Shown here: piece after piece, positions 45,660 to 56,336 of the stretch
Numbering within the stretch: position 1 is the first letter of the stretch
Layout: every line of letters starts with the position of its first letter
Notes under the pieces: model-generated
Database searches by the model: none
Seen by the model: only the letters and a program-made list of their open reading frames with translations
Told to the model about the DNA's origin: nothing
Assembly (NCBI GenBank): GCA_024663395.1
Contig: JANFAH010000001.1
Location: forward strand, 1,736,001-1,800,000
DNA length: 64,000 bases
From: Pisolithus tinctorius
Lineage: Eukaryota > Basidiomycota > Agaricomycetes > Boletales > Pisolithaceae
Direction of reading: 5' to 3'
Position numbers and translations under genes: made by a program

Positions 45660-46560
45660 GTTGGTTAGAGAATCCCCAGGACATAACATGGAAAATCCCC
45701 AGCAGTGCTTGGAGAATCTCCAGAGTGGGTTGGGGAATCCCCAGCATTGCCTGGAGAATCCCCAGCAGTGCTTGGAGAATCCCCAGAGTCAGTTGGAGAA
45801 TCCCCAGCATTGCCTGGAGAATCCCCAGAGTCAATTGGAGAATCCCCAGCATTGCCTGGAGAATCCCCAGAGTCAATTGGAGAATCCCCAGCATTGCCTG
45901 GAGAATCCCCAGAGTGGGTTGGAGAATCCCCCAGAGTCAGTTGGAGAATCCCCAGCAGTGCTTGGGGAATCCCCAGAGTGGGTTGGAGAGTCCCCAGCAT
46001 TGCCTGGAGAATCCCCAGTAGTGCTTGGAGAATCTCCAGATTGGGTTGGAGAATCCCCAGCATTGCCTGGAGAATCTCCAGAGTGGGTTGGAGAATCCCC
46101 AGAGTCAGTTGGAGAATCCCCAGCATTGCCTGGAGAATCCCCAGAGTGGGTTGGAGAATCCCCAGGGTCAGTTGGAGAATCCCCAGGGTCAGTTGGAGAA
46201 TCCCCAGAGTCAGTTGGAGAATCCCCAGCAGTGCTTGGAGAATCCCCAGAGTCAGTTGGAGAATCCCCAGGGTCAGTTGGAGAATCCCCAGAGTCAGTTG
46301 GAGAATCCCCAGAGTCAGTTGGAGAATCCCCAGAGTCAGTTGGAGAATCCCCAGCAGTGCTTGGAGAATCCCCAGATTGGGTGGGAGAATCCCCAGAGTC
46401 AGTTGGAGAATCCTCAGTAGCACTTGGAGAATCCCCAGCAGTGCTTGGAGAATCCCCAGGACATAGCTTGGAGAGCCTCTAGAGACAGGAGTTGGCTGGG
46501 AAATTCCAAGCATTACCTGGAGGATCTGCTGCATACCCTGTGGATCCCCAGAGTGGGTGG
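45660..46560 (+). repeat. 21-bp minisatellite, right arm of KDZ element
   Basis: Over 35 units of the 21-bp repeat, more uniform and longer than in the left arm, dominated by GGAGAATCCCCAGAGTCAGTT. It is open in several frames, giving runs of a 7-residue repeat (ESPESVG), which I treat as a consequence of the period. Confidence 0.9.
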
Positions 46561-46904
46561 GAAAATTCCATTAAGACCTGGACAATCTTTGACTTGTATG
46601 CAATGGCCAAGACTGGAGATCACTGAAGCCTTGGGAAGCATGGTGAAAGTATGTCTGCTGTGCCTGGGCAATCACCATCACCAAGTATATTCTACTCCCT
46701 CCATCAGATGTCACCAGTCTTTCCTTAGTGGTCTATGGCCATGCTTTTTCACATATTGTATAGAGTGCTCAGATCAGATGCTATGGAAATAGGTACTTGG
46801 CATGATACACACTCCTGTCAGCAACATGGAGACTCCAAATCATTTTGATTGATCCTTCATGCTGTGATGGTGGTCTATTTGAACTGGGGGTTCCCATGAT
46901 CATC

Positions 46905-47300
46905 TTAGAAAAGGTCTGTTTGGGCTGGATGCCCTGGGACCAGGTCCATTCAGGCTGGGGAATCCCCCAGGATGCACTGGGAACAGGTCCATTCAGGCTG
47001 GAGAATCCCCCAGGATGTACAGGGAACAGGTCCATTTAGGCTGGGGAATCCCCCAGCATGCCCAGAGACCAGGTCCATTTAGGCTGGAGAATCCCCCAGG
47101 ATGTACAGGGAACAGGTCCATTTAGGCTGGGGAATCCCCCAGCATGCCCAGAGAACAGGTCTATTTAGGCTGGAGAATCCCCCAGCATGCCCAGAGAACA
47201 GGTCCATTTAGCCTGGGGAATCCCCCAGCATGCCCTGGGAACAGGTCCATTTAGGCTGGAGAATCCCCCAGGATACCCAGGACATAGGTCTATTAACCCA
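46905..47300 (+). repeat. 43-bp minisatellite, right arm of KDZ element
   Basis: About eight units of the 43-bp repeat, the shortest of the three arrays. Confidence 0.88.
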
Positions 47301-47431
47301 CTGGGGAAAGCCCCATTTGGACCCCAGGCACTCTGTTATAGATGTAATAATCCTGGAGAAAGTCCATGTCTGACACCTTGCTCTGGAGAATCTCCAGGGC
47401 CTGGCAAATCTCCAGCAGTCACTGGGAATAC

Positions 47432-47514
47432 CCAGGTGGCCAACACCTATTAGGTGGATACATCTATAAGAATATATGAACCTAATAGGTCCCCTGGGGG
47501 GGGTGACTGAAGTG
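47432..47514 (+). repeat. KDZ terminal inverted repeat, right end
   Basis: Same paired palindromes as at 6618-6700, ending TGACTGAAGTG. Its inverted partner is 30175-30257. Confidence 0.88.
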
Positions 47515-47521
47515 CTCCATC
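47515..47521. other. Target-site duplication, right of KDZ element
   Basis: CTCCATC, partner of 30168-30174. Confidence 0.85.
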
Positions 47522-49270
47522 TGCGGAGCTTTTCTTTACCAGCGTGTTTGCCAGGAGTACATAAGGTTTGTTAGTACTTGATGTCATCTATCAGTTGCGA
47601 CGTAGGGCGACAGGAGGGTACATGGGTAGTTCGTTCGTGATGATGGTTGGGGAGGAAGTTGGACGGGCAGAGTGGCAGGCTGGCGTGCTGAATTCACAAG
47701 GGAAGTCAGGAGCCTGACATCTGATTTCCGAGGGTACTTTCCAGGTCAGCCACCTTTTGACTGTCAGCTGGCCGAAGGCATGAGGGTTGGTACGTGATCA
47801 TCCAAGTTTCAACATATGCCGGAACTACCGACCAATATAATCATGTGTAAATCGTATTAACGTCGGTAGGCTTTTCCCCCGAGACGATTGGTGTGCTGCA
47901 TTTATATGGACAACTAGAGGGTTGCCATCCGATTCCTAAAGCTCTTCCGGTCAGCCACCTTTCGGCAGTCAAGTTATGAAATATATGCAGCAAGCAAACA
48001 CTGGTATGGCTATCCATCGTCATCCTTGTCCTCGAAGGCTAGTCATAAGCTGCCCTCGAGTTGAAGGTAGGATAGGATTCACAACAAAACAAAACCAAAA
48101 ATCCACGTCTATACCTCGTCGGCTCGTTAACTTCAAAGATTGTAACTGCCCATCCTCTCCACCAATTCTAGCCTCGACCTTATACGTCCAAAAGGCTTTC
48201 TTATGCGGACATCCAGCTCCGCTGGGCCCCTCTGTTTACGGAGGGTATCATTAGTCTTGATTCGCATATCATCCAGAATCTTCGAACACGTACCTTGCAA
48301 CTACCAAATCTCCATCTCCCCTACATTCGGTGACGCCTGATGCTCATAAGCAGACACGAATATGATTGGGTAAGCGACAGAAAAAAGCCCATCCTCCAAA
48401 GGAGGTGCGATAGTCGCAACTCCTGATCAGCGATGTCAGCTTCTTGCACTCCGTCGGTTACATATACAGGGATGCTAACCGTACCTCTTACACCCCCAAT
48501 CGCGATCATGGTGACCCATACTCCCCCATTCACCCGTTGCCGGAGGGTCTTTCCATGCGAACCAAGAAGAGAGACCTGGGGTATCTAATCGGCATCACTC
48601 ACCCCATGGGATATCCTAGAGCGATATCAAGATCGGACTTGTTAATTAGAAACTGCAGTTGTGGACAGCAAGACCCATTAGCTCCAGTTATCCCTCGACT
48701 TTCAGCTGGCCGAATTGCAGCTTACTTCTCTTATAGCTGTTTCCACCTCCAAGGTAATGTATCCTTCGAAATCCCGGGTAACTATGATCGTCGTCCTAGA
48801 GGACGACGTGCAAGCGAAGGACATGCCGAGATACTGATGCCAGTGGCTAGCGCCTGTAAGCGAATTCAAAACTTCCGTATGCAACCCCGGTATCGTTGTG
48901 GTGAGAGAGGCACTTGATGGCGTACTAGGTGCACGGGGGCAGCAGCCAAATCGTGTGAGGATGGTACACGACCTGAGCAGCAGTTGTGATGTGATCAGCA
49001 TGTGGTCAGATACGAAAGGCTCTCGTTTAAATCTGTGTGTGGTGTATGCGTGCAGCTGGGAGGACGTACCTATTGCAGATGCAGGGAGTGCCCCAACACA
49101 ACACTGGTCCAAATGCTGGAGTGTCGAGAAATGCGTCTCTCCACCTGTGAGACGGATTAGCTCGTTCCCTCTTCCTCTTATGACTAGCTACACCCGAGTC
49201 TCGCAAGTAGTGTTGTTGGCAGAAGCCTGCCGATTTGCCAGGTGGCAGGGCAAAACTGGCACTGCCAGGC
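47522..49270 (-). pseudogene. Duplicated unknown gene, copy 2 (contiguous)
   Basis: Diverged copy of 7930-9200 plus 17608-18550 without the Plavaka insertion. Minus-strand exons include DSGVASHKRKRERANPSHRW with RDAFLDTPAFGPV (about 49100-49200), PFVSDHMLITSQLLLRSC (about 49000), and AFWTYKVEARIGGEDGQLQS (about 48130-48200). Intron-like signals (GTATAG donor near 48115, acceptor GACTAG near 48035) are shared with copy 1. No stop-free full model could be built; family not recognised. Confidence 0.5.
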
Positions 49271-49439
49271 AGATGGCAGAACCTCTGGGGTTATGTATGG
49301 CAGAACCTGGCAGAATCTCATATCAAATGTAGCTTAGTAGACAGTCAGATTGTCCAAACATCAAGCTATGGGAAGGCAGACACCAGTGCCTCCCCAGCCT
49401 GTCATGACATCCAGCACTGGTGGGGTGACCTGTCCTTGA

Positions 49440-50118
49440 TTTTGTTACTGCAAATTTCACCCACATTGAGAAAGTTGACAATAAATCTAATTGGTATTAC
49501 TGGAAATGCAACATCTGTGGTGACAGCCCCAGCTCAAAAGGTGCTCGAATCCAAGGACAAGACAACAACCTCCCAAAACACATTGCTGATGGTTGCCATC
49601 TCTTTTCCGATCATGGAAACTCTCAGTCCCCTCAGTGAAGCAACCTCTCAGTTTCAACCTTCGAGATGCTAGGAAAAATACATGCTAACCTGAATTATCA
49701 TATACACACCACCAAAGCAGCTAGCAGCAAGAAAATGTGGCATCATCATGCCCATATGCACACTCAAGACCAGCCAGGGATCAGTGTGGATGTTGCAAAG
49801 GACCTCAAAGAAATATTTACCTGGGTTCCTCCACTCATTGCCCAATCTGACAAAGATCTTGCTGGCCCTGAAGCAATCTCACTGGATGAGATTGATGCTT
49901 TCTTTTCAGCCTTCGAGTCAGAGGTGGCTGAGGGTGAAGGTCATGAAAGCATTAGTGGAAGAGGTGTGGTCAAAGGCCAGGTCTACAGCTTCAAGGAACT
50001 CGATCAAGTTGATAAAGGGCTCACTCCCCAAGGAGTTGATGAAGTCATTGAGGTGGTTGACCACAGCCAGCAGGATGACAGAGGATGGGATGCAACATTG
50101 CTGATGCTTGTTGAATGG
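49440..50118 (+). pseudogene. BED-finger-like gene fragment cut by Copia LTR
   Basis: The first part encodes a Cys/His module on the plus strand: YWKCNICGDSPSSKGARI, then NNLPKHIADGC, spacing of a BED-type zinc finger. From 49666 an open frame reads DVAKDLKEIFTWVPPLIAQS, EAISLDEIDAFFSAFESEVA and GQVYSFKELDQVDKGLTPQG up to the Copia LTR at 50119. The second part resembles the tail of transposon-related Agaricomycete proteins I have seen, but I cannot name the family. The 3' end beyond the LTR is missing. Confidence 0.4.
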
Positions 50119-50458
50119 TGTTAGGAACGATGCGTGCGCAGTGACTGACGTTGGATTGATTAGGTACAAGTGGGATCGTGTACGAGGGTGCTCGGTTTAA
50201 GACTCAGCGTGCTCAGGCAGGGATGCAGGTTGACGAGGTGATGTTCTCGTCTCATCGGGATTCTATCCCCTGTGGTAGCTACCTTATATCTACGTCATGT
50301 ATTTGATATCTTGTCTGTTGGGGCATGTCCACCCCTACTCCCACCTTTGTATTTTTCACTTTGCTTGTCCCCCTTCTTGGGGTTATGACATATATCCCGC
50401 GCTCTCTGCGCGTCATTGCTTCCTTGTTTGGGTGTGATGGTGGGTTGGTATTCCTACA
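50119..50458 (-). repeat. Copia 3' LTR (340 bp)
   Basis: Ends are inverted TGTTAGGAA and TTCCTACA. No second LTR in the window. Confidence 0.8.
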
Positions 50459-50465
50459 CTCCCCC

Positions 50466-51600
50466 TCAAGCTGGGGTCATGCCCAAGGCTTCTCTGTTAT
50501 GTTCGTGTTTTGGTCTGGTTAACACTTTAGTGAAGATATCGGCCGTCATTTCGACCATAGGGCAGTATTTTAGGTTAATTATTTCTCTCTTCGCACAGTC
50601 GCGAATAAAGTGGTTTTTAGTATCAAAGTGTTTTGATCTTTGATGGTATTGTGCATTTTTCATGATTGCTAGTGCTGATTGGTTGTCGCCATATAGCGTT
50701 GTAGCCTCTAATTGTGGGCGATCTAGCTCACTCAGCAGGCTTCGTAGCCATATGATTTTGCATGTTGCATTCGCCATCAATATGTATTCAGCTTCTGCCA
50801 TGGAGAGAGCCATGTGATTCTGTTTCTTTGAGTACCACGTGATTGCGCCCTGGTTGAAGGCAGATACGTATCCTGAGATTGATATCCGATTGTCGTCATT
50901 AGCGAAGTCGGCATCTGAATACATAATTAATTTATTATGTTCAGGATGAGCTGGATCGGCTTTATAGGTAATCCCATAGCTTTTAGTTCCCACTAGATAC
51001 CTTAGTATTCTTTTTGCTGCTGTCCAATGGGACAAGTCGGGATTTGCTGTGAAGGATGCGAGTCTATTGACTGCATATGTTATATCGGGCCTCGTGGCCA
51101 CTGATGCATACATTAGGTGTCCTATGAGTGTCGCGTAATTGCCGTTAGGTACACCTTCGGTCTCGGTGTCATGTGGGCTTAGCCGCGTGCCCGGATCGAG
51201 TGGAGTTTTGACTGGGTTTGTGTCGGTCATTCCATATTTTTGTAGTAGTCCCTTGATATAGCATGTCTGGCTGAGGGTAATTGTTCCACTGGTGCAATTT
51301 CGTGTGATCTCAATCCCAACTAGTTTACTTGGGTCTCTGAGGTCTGTTACCTCGAACATATTTTGTAGTTGTAATTTTAATTTAGTCATAAGTTCGGCAG
51401 TGTTGGTGACGAGTACTAGGTCATCTACCCATACCATGATGATCTCGATCGTAGTCAAGGTTTTTCTTATGTATACACAGGGATTGGAGTGGAGTCGAGC
51501 GAAGCCAATGGTTTGTAACTGGCCATTCAGCTCTTTGTTCCACTCTTGTCTGGATTGTTTCAGTCCGTATAATGTTTTAATTAAGACCCCATGTAGTCCA
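50466..51600 (-). pseudogene. Copia pol fragment (reverse transcriptase end and RNase H)
   Basis: From about 51600 the minus strand reads the RT segment LKQSRQEWNKELNGQL, the active-site loop VWVDDLVL, the region VGIEITRN, YIKGLLQKYGM and GHLMYASVATRPDI, then RNase H (YSDADFANDDNRISISGY, MAEAEYILMA, DNQSALAI, HFDTKNHFIRD, ADIFTK). No internal stop in 50466-51458. Gag, protease, integrase and the fingers of RT are absent. Confidence 0.9.
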
Positions 51601-51603
51601 TTT

Positions 51604-52245
51604 AGTCACAACATATAGGTAGCCTGTGTGCCAAAATGCCAACACTTATATAGACCCCGTGACAGGCCTGTCTAAATAGATTAGCCATGACACATGGACA
51701 GGCCTGAGGGCCTATAGTGAGAGCAACATATGTACGGGCCCGTAAGCACAATTCCACAACATATGGGAGGGCCTGTGGAGGGTAAGGATGCTGCAACATA
51801 TAGACGGGCCCATGACCAAGTAAGTATGCTGAGCTACTGTAAGACATGGACGGGCCTGCCTATTGTATCATGAAGAAGGTCGCAACATATGGACGGGCCC
51901 ACCCGTCATATGCTTTATAGGGTCACAACATAAAGAGGGGCCCCTCTATGATAGATTACAGAGTTGGCAGCATATGGAAGGGCCTGTCTTTGGGATAATA
52001 TACCACTGTCACAACATATAGACAGGCCCGTCCATAGCAAGATGTACACCTGTCGCAACATAAGGACGGGCCTGTCAGTAATATCATTGACAGCATCACA
52101 GCACATAGATGGGCCTGTCTAGTAAGATGCATCCCTGCCACAACATAAAGACGGGCCCATCAGTAATATCATTTATAGCATCAAAACATATGGACGGGCC
52201 CTTCCATAATATCATTTATACCATCACAACACATGGGCGGGCCCG
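51604..52245. repeat. GGGCCC satellite, left block
   Basis: Tandem ~43-bp half-units, each with a GACGGGCCCGTC-type palindrome and a CACAACATA-type stretch. Continues at 58097 after the Gypsy II insertion. Confidence 0.85.
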
Positions 52246-52639
52246 TGTGACAAGACCTAAACAACAGGGTTTGTTGTAGGCTCGCACCGAGAACCAACAG
52301 AAAGAATAGGAAGAAGAAAGAGGAGATGGCTTAGAAGCAGGTGGATTTAGGACTCGAAGACCCAAATGAACTAGCTTAGAGCTAGTTGGGTAATTGAGCA
52401 GCGATACTTATACTATAGTACATGAGGCAACGGTGAGGCATACATGAGGACCGTGACATCATGGTGATGTCATGATGATATCATAGTGGGGCAGAACATG
52501 CTAGAAAGGAGAAGCATGGTGAAGGTGAGGCAAGGTCTAGACTGGGGGCCAGTCCGAGACCAAGAGACAAGATAAGAGGAAAAGATAAGATAAGATGGAA
52601 AGAAAAGAAGAGAGATGAAAAAGAGTACGTATCGTAACA
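52246..52639 (-). repeat. Gypsy II 3' LTR (394 bp)
   Basis: Begins TGTGACAAGACC, ends ATCGTAACA. Next to it, on the minus strand, is a purine-rich AAGGAGGGGATAG. Confidence 0.93.
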
Positions 52640-52650
52640 CTATCCCCTCC

Positions 52651-55600
52651 TTAGAAATCGACTTCCAGGCGATTGAAGGTAGGGACAGTGTCGGTAAAGT
52701 TTTCTAGGGGCTGGAAGAGAGAAGAAAAGAGGGAGGAGTCCATTCCACGGAGTTTGCGAGGGGCAGAGGGGTTGTGATGGTGGAAGTCTCTGACAGCACC
52801 AGGGGCAGACTTCAAGGCGGACTCAGGTTCCCAGGTGCGATCCTCATCATGATACCCCTTCCAATGAATGAGGTACTCAAGTTTACCCTTTTTCAGGCGA
52901 GAGTTGGCAACATGGTCCACCTCAAACTCTTCATCGCCCTCGTGGCCCACCACCGGTCCTGGACGAGTAATGGTCTGCCCCTCCAAAGGACCCTTGTACA
53001 GCTTTACCCGAGAGACATTTACAACCGGGTGGATCTTGAGGGTCTTGGGAAGTTTCAACTCTACCGCGTTGGGCTTGAGTGAAACAACCTTGTAGGGACC
53101 GATCCACTGTTCTGTGAGCTTTCTGGAGGGGCAGTCAGAAAGAGAGATACGAGAGGTTTCCAGCCAAACCATGTCGCCAACCGAGTAGGAGGGGGCATCA
53201 GAGCGGGACGTGTCTGCAGATACCTTCATTTGTTCCACAGCTTTGTCCAAAGCTTTCCTTGTATCTGCCAGAACCTTAGCGAGATCTACAGCATGATCTG
53301 TAGCTGCTTCCGCCTTGGAGAGAAAGGGTTCTATGCCCATCCTGGGGGTGTAGGAGCGGGTGACCGAAAAGGGGCTCCTGCCAGTGGACTCCTGCCTTTT
53401 GTTGTTGTAGGAGAACTGGGCAACCTTAAGCCACGAAGGCCAAGAACCCTGTTGATCATTAACAAAAAGGCAGAGGTACTGCTGCAGGTCCTGGTTAAGG
53501 CATTCTGTTTGACCATCTGTTTGGGGGTGGAAGGCAGTGGAAAGTTTGGGCTTGACCCCAAGCATCTTGCAGAGCTCAGTGGTAAACACACTGGCAAACT
53601 GGGGACCACGGTCAGAGATGACAGAGGAAGGGAGACCATGTTGAGTCCACACGTGGTCGTGGAACAGCTCAGCCATTTGTAGTGAGGTCACCTCTTTGAC
53701 GGTAGGAGCAAAGACCACCTCTTTCGAGAACCTATCCACCACCACCATGACGTTATCGAAGCCTTGAGCCTGTGGTAGTTCCATGAAGTCGACTGAGATG
53801 TCAGTCCAAGGATGCTCCAGGATGGGGTTTGGAAGGAGTTTCCCTGCTGGAGGAGTCCTAGAGCTTTTAGCCATTTGGCAGCGGTGACATGCTGAGACAT
53901 AGTCTCTAACAGTGGCAGTCATTCCAGGCCAAACATAGTTGCGAGAGATGAGCTCCAGAGTCTTTTTCCATCCAGGGTGTCCTGCAAGTGGGGTATCATG
54001 ATGCTTTTCAAGACAATGAATCCTGACAGCGGGCAGGACATAAACCTTCCCTTGACAGACGTACAGTCCTTCCTTAAGGACAGATCCTTCTGGTTGTGGT
54101 GTTACCGAGGAGGCAGACTTCAAAGCGAGAACGAGATCAACATCCTCCCCTACTACCAAGGTAGTTGCCACTCTAGAGGGATCGAGTAACATAACCCCCT
54201 GGTTGTCCAACCCCTGTGGTTCGTGATCCTCCCTCCTGGAAAGGGTGTCAGCCTTAGTCATCGAAGTCCTGGGCTTGTACACCAGCTTGTAGTTGAACCG
54301 AGAGAGGTACTGGGCCCAGCGTGCCTGGTGGCGATCCAGGTTTTGCGCCTTCATGAAATACTGGAGGTTAGCATGGTCAGTCCGGATTTCAAACTGGTAA
54401 GGGGTAGCCTCGAGGTAGTGGCACCACGTCTCCAGAGCACGAATTATGGCCAGCATCTCTTTATCAAAGACCTGGTAGTTTCGTTCAGGGGGAGACATGG
54501 AATGGGAGTAAAAGGTGATGGGTTGCCAGAGGTCATCTTCACATTTCACAGAGAGGACAGCTCCGGTGGCAAAGTCTGAGGCATTGGTTTCTAAACGGAA
54601 CTCTCTGTCCTGATCTGGGAATGCAAGGACGGGGGCAGTGGTGAAGGCGAGTTTCAAGGCATCAAAAGCCTGTTGTTCTCGAGGACCCCAAGTCCAGAGC
54701 TGGTCCTTTCTTGTGAGGTCATTGAGTGGACGGGCGATCTGTGTGAAGTCTTTGATGAAGTGGCGGTAGAAGTTCACTAGTCCCAAGAAGGCTCACACTG
54801 AGCGGACCTTTGTGGGAACCGGCCACTCTGTTATGGCCTTAACCTTGCTTTCATCCATGCTGACCCCCTCAGTTCCAACCACCATACCCAGGAACTCCAC
54901 CTGCTTCTGCTTGAAGAAGCACTTCTCTGGTTTGACGAACAGGTCGTTCTCTTCCAACCTTCTTAGTACCTCCAGGACTATTCTGTTGTGCTCCTTTTCA
55001 TCATCTGTTTTTGTGAAGATCATCAGGTCATCAATATAGACCACAAGGACGTCCTCCATGTCACCAAAGATGTCATTCATCATGTTTTGGAAGGTAGATG
55101 GCGAGTTGCAGAGGCCAAAGTACATGACCAGTGGTTCGTAAGCGCCCTTATGAGTGACGAAGGTGGCTTTCCATTCATCTCCTTCCTTGACACGGACATT
55201 GTTGTACCCCCATCGGAGGTCCATTTTGGTGAAGAGTTTACAACCCTTGAGTTTGTCCATGAGCTGGGAGATAAGAGGGAGGGGGTATGCATTCTTGACT
55301 GTATGTTTGTTGAGGTAGCAGTAGTCCTGAACCATACGTTTCTTCCCATCCTTCTTTGGCACAAAGAACACTGGTGAGGTCTGCAGTGACTTCAAGGGAC
55401 GGATGTAGCCTTTATGTAGTTGGTCCTCAAGGAAGTCTGATACCTCCTTTTGTTCCTCTACAGAAAGTGGGATGAGACGACCGCGTTTGGGGGTGAAGGT
55501 TTCTTTAAGGTCGATGGCATGATCCCATGGTTTATGAAGCAGCATCCTTTCTGACTCTTCCTTTGAGAACACCTTCAGGTACTGGTGATACTCCTTCAGA

Positions 55601-56223
55601 ACGAGCTCTTCAGTAGTGCCGGCTCGAATTCTGGTGGAACGAAGCTTCAGGCAGAGGTACTCCATGTCCTGCACTTCTTGTTCTTCAGCTATTCTTTCTG
55701 CCCTTGTCCTTGGGGCGAGATCGTGGCACTCATGGGGACAACGGGACAACTTCACCTGTTTGGTTTCCCAACACACCTCCGGGTTGTGTTTTCGTAGCCA
55801 GGTGTAGCCAAGTATGAGGGGGTGCGTGCCGAGCGTGGTGACCTGTGCCCATACTGACTCTCGATGTCCTTGATAGTTCATGACAAGGGAGGCGACATGC
55901 ATGATGTTACCAGCCACATTAGGGGTTCCATCGACATTGAGGACGGCCACTGGTCGACCAAGCTTGATTAAGGGGATGTCATTTTCGTCAGCCCACTTTT
56001 TATCCAAGAAGGTGTCATTAGCTCCTGAGTCCACCAACACTTTCACATCCCACTTCCTTTCACGTCCTTCTAACACCACTTCCAACTCTAACTCGGCCTT
56101 TGGGTCTGCTGTCCTTATCTTCAGGGTTTCTCTTGTCTTCTGGATAGGCGTGTTTTTATTTTCATCGCAAGAGGAATTAAGCACCAATAGTTTTACATCT
56201 GTGGCCGCACCCACTGGGGTCAC
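52651..56223 (-). pseudogene. Gypsy II pol polyprotein, one TGA, altered RNase H site
   Basis: One frame from 56223 to 52651 with a single TGA at 54793-54795 (TKVRSV-stop-AFLGLVNFYRH). Domains: aspartic protease (VLVDSGANDTFLDKKW), RT (VVYIDDLMIF; MYFGLCNSPSTFQ), RNase H, integrase (HHDTPLAGHPGWKK, CHRCQMAK, ISVDFM, SDRGPQF, TDGQTECLNQ) and chromodomain (FEVDHVANSR, LEYLIHWKGY, RTWEPES). The first RNase H catalytic residue, normally Asp in ETDAS, is Asn here (codon 54583-54585). The chromodomain is followed by only about 60 residues, unlike Gypsy I. Confidence 0.93.
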
Positions 56224-56336
56224 CTCTTCAGATGGTACAGAAGTCTCCGAGTTAAATATATCCTGCTCGGTAGAGGAATCGTCAACGCCTAAGACAGAAA
56301 ACTTATTGTAAACGTAGCCAGTGGAGACCCGATCCT

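Larger units (their letters stand above)
30175..47514. mobile_element. Complete 17.34 kb KDZ-type element with two divergent arms
   Basis: The two ends are inverted (CACTTCAGTCACCCCCCC at the left, its complement at the right) and flanked by the 7-bp duplication CTCCATC. Left arm, read on the minus strand from the centre: leader, cargo gene, KDZ transposase, 21-bp array, 43-bp array, terminus. Right arm, read on the plus strand: leader, a ~180-bp tandem region, an unrelated frameshifted gene, 21-bp array, 43-bp array, terminus. KDZ elements (Kyakuja-Dileera-Zisupton) are cut-and-paste DNA transposons abundant in basidiomycetes. The known group is described with 8-bp duplications; here I see 7. 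Confidence 0.9.
50119..51600 (-). mobile_element. Copia retrotransposon, 5'-truncated
   Basis: A 3' LTR (50119-50458, TGTTAGGAA ... TTCCTACA), a polypurine tract (GAGGGGGAG on the minus strand, next to the LTR) and the end of pol. Everything upstream of the reverse transcriptase active site is missing; the element stops where the GGGCCC satellite begins at about 51600. Confidence 0.85.

Noticed and set aside
53230..55377. Plus-strand open frames over Gypsy II
   Set aside because: Shadows of the minus-strand pol frame with known domains.
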